A stretch of DNA of 64,000 nucleotides from Kingdonia uniflora (taxonomy: Eukaryota; Streptophyta; Magnoliopsida; Ranunculales; Circaeasteraceae). Shown here one piece after another: positions 58,501 through 64,000 of this stretch. The notes under the pieces are model-generated. The model saw only the letters and a list, made by a program, of their open reading frames with translations. It searched no databases and was not told the origin of the DNA. How positions within the stretch are numbered: the first letter of the stretch is position 1; every line of letters starts with the position of its first letter. The DNA is taken from contig JACGCM010002890.1 of the NCBI GenBank assembly GCA_014058105.1, positions 558,001 through 622,000 of the forward strand, given 5' to 3'. The position numbers and the translations under genes were made by a program.

Positions 58501-58800
58501 TAAAATCCACGCAGACTCGAACCTTCCCATTCTTCTTTCGAACAGCAACGATATTAGAAATCCAGTCTGGGTACTTGGCTTCTTGAATGAAACCGACCTC
58601 GATAAGTTTGTCGATCTCCTTGTTCACCTCGTCTCTAAGTCTTGAAGATAACCTGCATTGCTTCTGCTTAACTATTATGGCGCCTTCACGGATATATAAA
58701 ATGTGGCAATACTTTGAGGGGTCAACGCCTGACATTTCTTGGAAGTTCCATGCGAAAACGTCTTTGTTGGATTGGAGGAAAGAAATAAGAGCTTTTTTTT
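55583..58800 (-). pseudogene. Pol of the innermost Tat element: RT, two RNases H, integrase
   Basis: RT occupies 57845-58735, open for 296 codons: VCVDFTDLNKHTLKNSFPL, MMDAALGYNQIPLLEVDQEK, catalytic VYIDDML, NPKKCQFGV. The first RNase H (57450-57850, ILYLTVTDASLSSVLIRLEG) is broken. A second, archaeal-type RNase H follows (LLTDGSAGPAGLGIGIVL, NNVTEYEALIHGLDMALKL, AYTDSLLIVHHY). Integrase has its zinc region (FWPGMRKQAKEYSWKCDACQ), core RIDNGPQFLG and NRHAEFINKI, then a C-terminus ending IPNSWNTRRLKLYRR at the TGA 55583-55585. Dead because of several stops in the RNase H part and a frame break near 56213. Confidence 0.92.
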
Positions 58801-58863
58801 CTGTTTGAATTAATTTCGTACCAATATAAGTACCTTGGTTAACTCCATCGATCTGGACGTATT

Positions 58864-61223
58864 CTACGGGCTCGGCTGGAGAAGACTGATCATCGAGGTG
58901 ATTAGCCTTCTGTGATTGTTATGCAACAATCTGAGGAGAACTGGCGAGACTGTATTCTCGCAAGCTCGAGAGAGTTTCTGACTTCCTTTGATTTTATAAA
59001 TACCATTGTTATGCTTGAGACGGAGTGCTTGGTGGAACGTGTACGGAATGGCCTCCATATTGTGCAGCCAACAGCGTCCTAGTATCCCCAAATACCTTGA
59101 TTTGGCATTTATGACATAAAAAATAACGTCGATAGTGGTAGGCCCTACTGTGATCGGGAGAGTAATCTTCCTAACTCGTACTTCTTTGGACCTATTAAAC
59201 CTACTGATGTAGTTCTCGCTTTGAACGACCTGATCTGAGAGTCCCATCTGGTCAATCGTGCTCTAGAAAATTATCTCAATCCCACTTCCTATGTCCACCA
59301 TCATGGTGTGCATTACGAAGCTCCTCATTTAGAGCATAATTACCAGTGCATCATGATGAGGATACTTCACAGATCTTGTGACGCAGTCTTCGAAGGAGAT
59401 TCCCTTTCGACGGCTGCATGACTCTGGGAGGAGCTTGGCTTCCTTATCCTGGACGGCAAGGTCACAACACTCGCCCAACTTCCTCCTCTTGATTCTGTTG
59501 GAATTTGAAACCTGATTGATCTCGATCATATTGCTGCAGTAGAGATGATATAGATGCTTCTCCTCTGCTTATTTTGTTGCTTGAGTCACGTCACCTTGTT
59601 TTAGATAGCTCCCATCTTTATAGCTAGGGAGATCGATGATATATTCGAGCATCCTCCCGTCCTTAAAAATGATATCCTGGAGCTTCTTCAAACCATAGCA
59701 ATTGTCGGTGATGTGGTGCTTAATCTTGTGATATTCGCAATAAGGTCGACCTGCTATTGGATCAAGAAGTTTAGCTGGGCGGAAACATATATCTTTTTGG
59801 AAAATAGGATAAATCACGGAAAGCTTGGCATTCAACTTTGGTATGACTATTCTGAATGGTTTCTGCGACCTCTGATTGTTGTCTCTTCCTGGTTCTGTCT
59901 TTGCTCGTTTAGGATCGCCTTGATCGCTCGAGCTGCGGCTATTGCTGGAATCTGTAGAAAGAACCTTGGTATTGTGGACTGCCTTTACGGGTTTATTCGG
60001 CTCGGGCATCATCCGCTCCAGATCGATGTAATTGTTGACTTTCTCGATCATATCTTCGAGAATCTTGGGCTTCTTCAGGAAGAAATACTCTTTAGATTTG
60101 CAATTGAACTGCAGAGCATTTGTGAATGTAGTACGGCTGTCTTCTGATCTAGATTGTCGACCTTCCGAGCTAGTTCGAGAAACATCTTGGAGAACTCCTC
60201 CAGCTTTTCCCCTTGTGCTTGTTTGAGACTTATAAGAGAATATAAGTTCTCTTCTTTGTCTTTGTTATGGTCATAAGCCTTAATGAAGATTTTGTATAAC
60301 TGCTCGAAGGTATGAATCGAACCTTCCGGTAAAGAATGGAACCAGCGGAGAGGTTCGTCCTGGAGACTGGTAGCGAAGAGCCGGCAAAGGATGTGATTCA
60401 GATTAGAATACAAACCCAATGAATCGCGGAATTGTTGAACGTGCTAGCCAGAATCGGTTCCTTTGTATTTAATGATCTTGGGTGTATGAAAACCTGCTGG
60501 AAAATTCATATCAAATAATTCTTTAGCAATTGGACTACCTTGCAATTTATGCGAGTCATCCTTCACGTCTAAAGCTGTTGCTTCGATGATCTCCCTGATA
60601 CGCTGGTCTATGAGCTCCTGAGAAATATAATGCTGAGGGATAGGAGCTGCTGGAACTGTCGGAACTGTTGGAACTGCTTGACGTATCAGTCTGGAAACGT
60701 GGTTACCTGTTTCCCCGCTCATATGTTTAGGAAACGGAGCTTGGTAAGGAGGTTGCTGGACTTCCTCGGGTTGCTTGGAAGGCCTGCAATCTCTGCTGAT
60801 ATCTGTATGTGCCTCCTGTCCTAAATGAATTGAAACTATCGGTACTTGTGGATCCTCACAATAAATCCTGGAAATGTTTGTACTGCGTACCTCATGTGGC
60901 CCTAACCTCTCGTGAACGGAAACCCTTGAGGTCGTTGGTACTGTCTCGCGTTCTCTCAGGGCTGGTGGTGATTGGCTGCTCTGTAATACTTTCAGAGCTA
61001 TTTAAAAAGCTAACATCTGAGCTTCTTGTTTCTTTGTCTCCAAAACTCGAGCTTGACGTTCTCATTCTGACTCCTTCTCACGGAGCTCTCGATCTGCCAG
61101 CAGATACTCGAGCTGACTCCGCTTCTCGGATTCGGCAATTAAGCTCGCCTTAAGTTCGGTAACCTGATCAGGCCCCCTTGAATTTTTAGGCTGAGCTCCC
61201 GAAGATTGACGTGTTTGAACCAT
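58864..61223 (-). pseudogene. Gag and protease of the innermost Tat element
   Basis: Start at ATG 61223 (MVQTRQSSGAQPKNSRGPDQ), followed by a coiled coil. The capsid domain lies at 60075-60420 (DEPLRWFHSLPEGSIHTF, DKEENLYSLISLKQAQGEKL). A Cys/His stretch RPYCEYHKIKHHITDNCY (about 59720) stands where Tat gag has its zinc knuckle. The protease part at 58864-59529 has FVMHTMMVDIGSGIEIIF, where the usual DTG is DIG, so the active site is damaged. Stops occur at 61062, 61002, 60444 and about 59330. A frameshift lies near 60110. The second and third elements in the nest carry closely similar text, which confirms the family. Confidence 0.9.
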
Positions 61224-61285
61224 AATTGAATACCGTTGACTGATAAGTATTTATTGTGGTTCTTAAGTACGTGGAAAAACCGTGT

Positions 61286-61306
61286 GTTCCCACAGACGGC
61301 GCTAAA
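61286..61306 (-). other. Primer-binding site of the innermost Tat element
   Basis: The minus strand directly after the 5' LTR reads TTTAGCGCCGTCTGTGGGAA. This is close to the TGGCGCCGT-type primer site common in Tat and Athila lineages. Confidence 0.85.
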
Positions 61307-61903
61307 TGTAAGGACCAGATTTCACAATGCTCGAAATAGCTTGAAATCGATCCTTACACCAAGAACTACTATGACAAGAATTAAATAAGAAATAACACTT
61401 GACACAGGGGATTTAGCGTGGAAAATCTGTAAATAGGTAAAAAACCACAACCTCGAGTGGAGGATTGTGTTAAAGTAGTATTATTGCTTGAGAGAGAGAA
61501 TCTGATTACAAGAGTTAATCTAAGAAAAATTTGCTAGAGATCAGATAATTGTGTGTATAGAATTGTTTGTCGACCTCCCTGTTTCCTTAGGAGCTCTGCC
61601 CTTTTATAGACCCTGTTCTCAGCTTGACATCGTGCTTGAACACGTTTCCTTGAAAGTGGAAGTCATGGGCAGTTGAGTATGTAACTGCTAGCTCGCGAGA
61701 GATAGGTATATGTTGACTTGTTCTGTTTACATCTGTTATGGACGACCCACGTTCTATTTGAGTTCGTGGTCGATGTGTAATTGTTGACGTGTACGTAACG
61801 TGCTTGTTTATGCGTGAGTCTGGTACTAGATAAGATCGAGTCTTCCAGAGCTTGAGGTATAGATGAGATCGAGTATCCATAGCTCGAGGGATAAGTCCCT
61901 ACA
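61307..61903 (-). repeat. 5' LTR of the innermost Tat element
   Basis: In plus-strand reading it runs from TGTAAGGACCAG to AAGTCCCTACA and matches 47427-48027. The 5' LTR keeps C or G at many places where the 3' LTR has T or A. Confidence 0.93.
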
Positions 61904-62014
61904 GTGGCGTTCCTCAGCTTGGGCGAATTGTCGAGAAAGTATGGCAATTTGGGCGGCCACTCCGTCGACGGAGTTGCCGGCATGAGTAGAACTGGAGCAG
62001 AGGGTGGGTGCCAT
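61904..62014 (-). pseudogene. Gag N-terminus of the second Tat element
   Basis: It starts at ATG 62014 (MAPTLCSSSTHAGNSVDGVA, then AQIAILSRQFAQAEERH). It stops at the insertion point of the innermost element and continues in frame at 47426. The start is supported by the primer site and LTR about 87 bases upstream. Confidence 0.8.
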
Positions 62015-62085
62015 TGAGAATAATCTGTTAAAATTAAGAACAAAGGGATGGAAAATAAGGAAGTGAGTTTGGTAGGGTGGGAAGC

Positions 62086-62100
62086 AAAGACGGAGCCAAA
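62086..62100 (-). other. Primer-binding site region of the second Tat element
   Basis: The minus strand directly after the 5' LTR reads TTTGGCTCCGTCTTT. It is a decayed relative of the TTTAGCGCCGTCTGTGGG site of the innermost element at the same place. Confidence 0.6.
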
Positions 62101-62863
62101 TGTAGGGACCTAACATCTTGCGAAGGGGAAGTCGGTTCTTACACCACGGGGTTTAATCTTCAAACAAAGGTGTTCAAGTATATAACCTAGGATACAAATA
62201 ATCAATAGACAAAATACTTGCATAGAGGCCTAGAATGTGACTCTCCATGACCTCTTATGAGGATTTTAAAGAGTGTTTATCTTTATTTCGAGTAATCGAA
62301 GGTTCGAGTACTAGGTTTTACAGGGTGATCGAAGGCAAACTGTAAAGGCTTTGAGGGGAAATTTTGTAACCTCTCCATGGTTCCCCATCTCTCCTATTTA
62401 TTAGAACATAGGAGGTGTTGAGTCACCGAGGTTAGGTCGCCTTACAAGTGTACTATCCGGGTATCATCCGGATATCGAGCGGATATCCCGGATTAGGTGT
62501 TGATGCCAAAAATATTAGGTATGTCTCTATCACTGAAGCTTTCTGCCGGCCCTGTCACTATGCGCTAACACTGTAGCCGTCTGCTGTCCCTATCACTATA
62601 ATCAACTAAACCAACAACAACGTTGTTCTTATCTAGTGATTTGGCTGTCTTGTCACACTTCGACCATGTACGTACATGGCCGAAGTGTTTTTGATATTGA
62701 AGTGGAGTTCTTCTTCGAGACTTGTTCAAAGTCGAGGCTTCATCTTCGGATAAAGTTTGGGAGACTTGTTTAAGGATTATGCAGGTTTCGATATATTCGA
62801 GTAGGCTTCAAAGTAGCCTTCGAGTGTTTGACTGGGGTAGAAGGCTGCGAGTAGGCTACTACA
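62101..62863 (-). repeat. 5' LTR of the second Tat element
   Basis: A 763-bp segment is bounded by TGTAG and CTACA, a 5-bp terminal inverted repeat. The inner side abuts the primer site. The outer side abuts gag of the plus-strand host element at 62864. No second copy is present in the window. It contains a CATGTACGTACATG palindrome near 62666-62679. Confidence 0.8.
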
Positions 62864-64000
62864 GTTCCACTCTCTCCCAGAGGACTCCATATATACATTA
62901 GACCAGCTGCAGAAACAGTTCATCAAGACATATGCTTGCTACAGGGATAAAGAGGAGAACTTGAATTCACTAATCAGTCTTAAATAGTCACACGGGGAGA
63001 AGCTCAAGGATTTTGCGAAGAAAAATTTAGAGCTCGCACATAAAGTGGATAACCACGATTAGAAAATAGTTATTGCAGCTTTCACCAACGCGCTCCAGCT
63101 AAACTGCAAGGCCAAAGAACGCCTCTTCCTCAACAAACCTGCGACCTTGGAGGATATGATCACCAAGGTCAACAGTTATGTTGACCTGGAGAGGATGATG
63201 TCAGAGCGATAAAAATCTACTAAATTCATCCTCTCCACCAAAGGCCCATCTACAGAATGAACTACTGAACCAAAGAAGGAACAGGGAGACCAGAAGCGCA
63301 CCAAGGGTAACACCGGCTACCCTCAGAAAGGCGGTCCGCCGAACAAACCCGTCCTCCCAAAGATGAACATCCGAATCTCCATAATTTTTCTACTACTTTT
63401 GAAGGATAAGCTCTACCGCGTCTTTTAACCACTGGAGCTAATCGATAGTCGACCATATTGCCTGCATCATAAGGTAAACCATCATTCTACTGACAATTGT
63501 TATGCTTTATAGAGGTTGCTTAAGTATATTTTTAAAGAGGGACGGATGCTCGAATATATTGTCGACCTGGAATCATACAAAGATAGCAGCTATAAGAAGC
63601 AACTTGAAGTTATTCAGGTCAATGATCAAGCTGAGAATAAACATCTTAACCATATGCACCACAACAACATGATTGAAATCAATCAGATCAACAATTCTAG
63701 CAGATCAAAGTACATGAGATTATCAGAATACTGCGATCTCACACCTCAAGAAAAGGAAGCCAAGCTTCTTCTTAAGTCGAGCAATCGGCAGCTTGGGATT
63801 TCCTTCGAAGATTACGATACTAGCCATGCCAAATTTCCACATCATGAAGCGCTAGTAATAATGCTCAAAATGAAGAAGTTTGTCATGCACACGATGATGA
63901 TCGATACTGGAAGCAGTATTAAGATTCTATTTCAGAGCACTATCGACCAATTGGGTTTGGCCGACCAAGTTAATCAAAGCCCACCGATATCAGTGGGTTC
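62864..64000 (+). pseudogene. Gag-protease of the plus-strand host Tat element, cut by window edge
   Basis: The plus strand enters gag in mid-domain (FHSLPEDSIYTLDQLQKQF) and continues with DKEENLNSLISLK, KDFAKKNLELAHKVD, AAFTNALQLNCKAKERLFLN, ATLEDMITKVNSYVDLERMM, a basic linker, RPYCLHHKVNHHSTDNCYAL and GRMLEYIVDLESYKDSSY. It then reaches a protease region with MHTMMIDTGSSIKILF (intact DTGS) up to the edge. Stops at 62985 and 63060 lie opposite Gln codons of the innermost element. Stops and a shift lie around 63210-63430. RT and the rest should lie to the right of the window. Confidence 0.88.

Larger units (their letters stand above)
47427..61903 (-). mobile_element. Innermost Tat-lineage Ty3/gypsy element, full length (14.5 kb)
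   Basis: Both LTRs (601 and 597 bp) face the same way and are about 90 percent alike by eye. The flanks are GTGGT (47422-47426) and GTGGC (61904-61908), a 5-bp target duplication with one change. Contents from 5' to 3' on the minus strand: primer site, gag, protease, RT, RNase H, a second archaeal-type RNase H, integrase, a 155-bp tandem array, then an antisense gene on the plus strand. The second RNase H and the 3' antisense gene are Tat-lineage traits. All sense genes carry stops. It is inserted in gag of another Tat element, whose frame rejoins across it. Confidence 0.93.
43841..62863 (-). mobile_element. Second Tat-type Ty3/gypsy element, truncated and interrupted
   Basis: Its own sequence is 43841-47426 plus 61904-62863. 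The 5' LTR (62101-62863), gag start (62014), gag, protease, RT and part of RNase H are present on the minus strand. Integrase and the 3' LTR are missing, deleted at about 43840. The innermost element (47427-61903) sits inside its gag, and the gag frame rejoins across it. Confidence 0.85.

Noticed and set aside
59713..60147. Plus-strand frame of 144 codons
   Set aside because: It is antisense to gag of the innermost element. Unlike 50855-54212 it has no splice structure or helical periodicity.
1..64000. tRNA, rRNA or microRNA genes
   Set aside because: I saw no cloverleaf with A and B boxes and no rRNA core words. Only tRNA-complementary primer sites of retrotransposons were found.

Overview
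This 64 kb window is nuclear DNA from a flowering plant, most likely a dicot. It has GT-AG introns, remnants of plant housekeeping genes (THADA homologue, DHODH, cytosolic acetyl-CoA carboxylase, a MYND-type ubiquitin protease, chloroplast ABCD2), and plant transposon lineages (Ty1/copia, chromovirus, Tat-type Ty3/gypsy, hAT, Mutator-like, CACTA, Helitron). I see no intact single-copy host gene. The window is a nested pile of decayed transposable elements with gene scraps caught in it.

Layout. 1-1264: 5' end of a minus-strand Ty3/gypsy element (gag, primer site, leader/LTR). 1265-2559: 3' end of a THADA-type gene, frameshifted. 3047-5210: broken hAT transposase. 6026-6100: last exon of mitochondrial dihydroorotate dehydrogenase. 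6953-13997: minus-strand Ty1/copia element whose 5' LTR is cut by a truncated minus-strand chromovirus (13998-18470). 18471-43627: a large DNA-transposon-like unit carrying a Ulp1-type protease gene and a small acidic ORF. Into it landed (a) a 6.8 kb Mutator-like element (24629-31464, 9-bp target duplication, long inverted repeats) that splits the Ulp1 gene, and (b) a 9.5 kb Helitron (33083-42605) holding an ABCD2 fragment. The Helitron contains a 5.8 kb CACTA-type element (34470-40247) holding acetyl-CoA carboxylase and ubiquitin-protease fragments. 43628-64000: three Tat-type Ty3/gypsy elements nested in each other on alternating strands (+ host, - insert, - innermost). The innermost (47427-61903) has both LTRs.

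The two most interesting objects are these. First, the innermost Tat element carries a spliced antisense gene for a long coiled-coil protein (resolved part 50855-54212, four phase-consistent introns). It converges on gag-pol, with about six copies of a 155-bp tandem repeat between the two 3' ends. Second, the Ulp1 unit and the Mutator-like element inside it each carry a small acidic ORF with the same N-terminal signature. Most stops in the decayed genes lie where a Gln, Trp or Arg codon is expected, which fits deamination of methylated cytosine in silenced chromatin.

All family assignments come from reading translations and recalled motifs. No database search was possible. Insertion order, ages and outer boundaries are inferences unless target duplications or restored reading frames are described.
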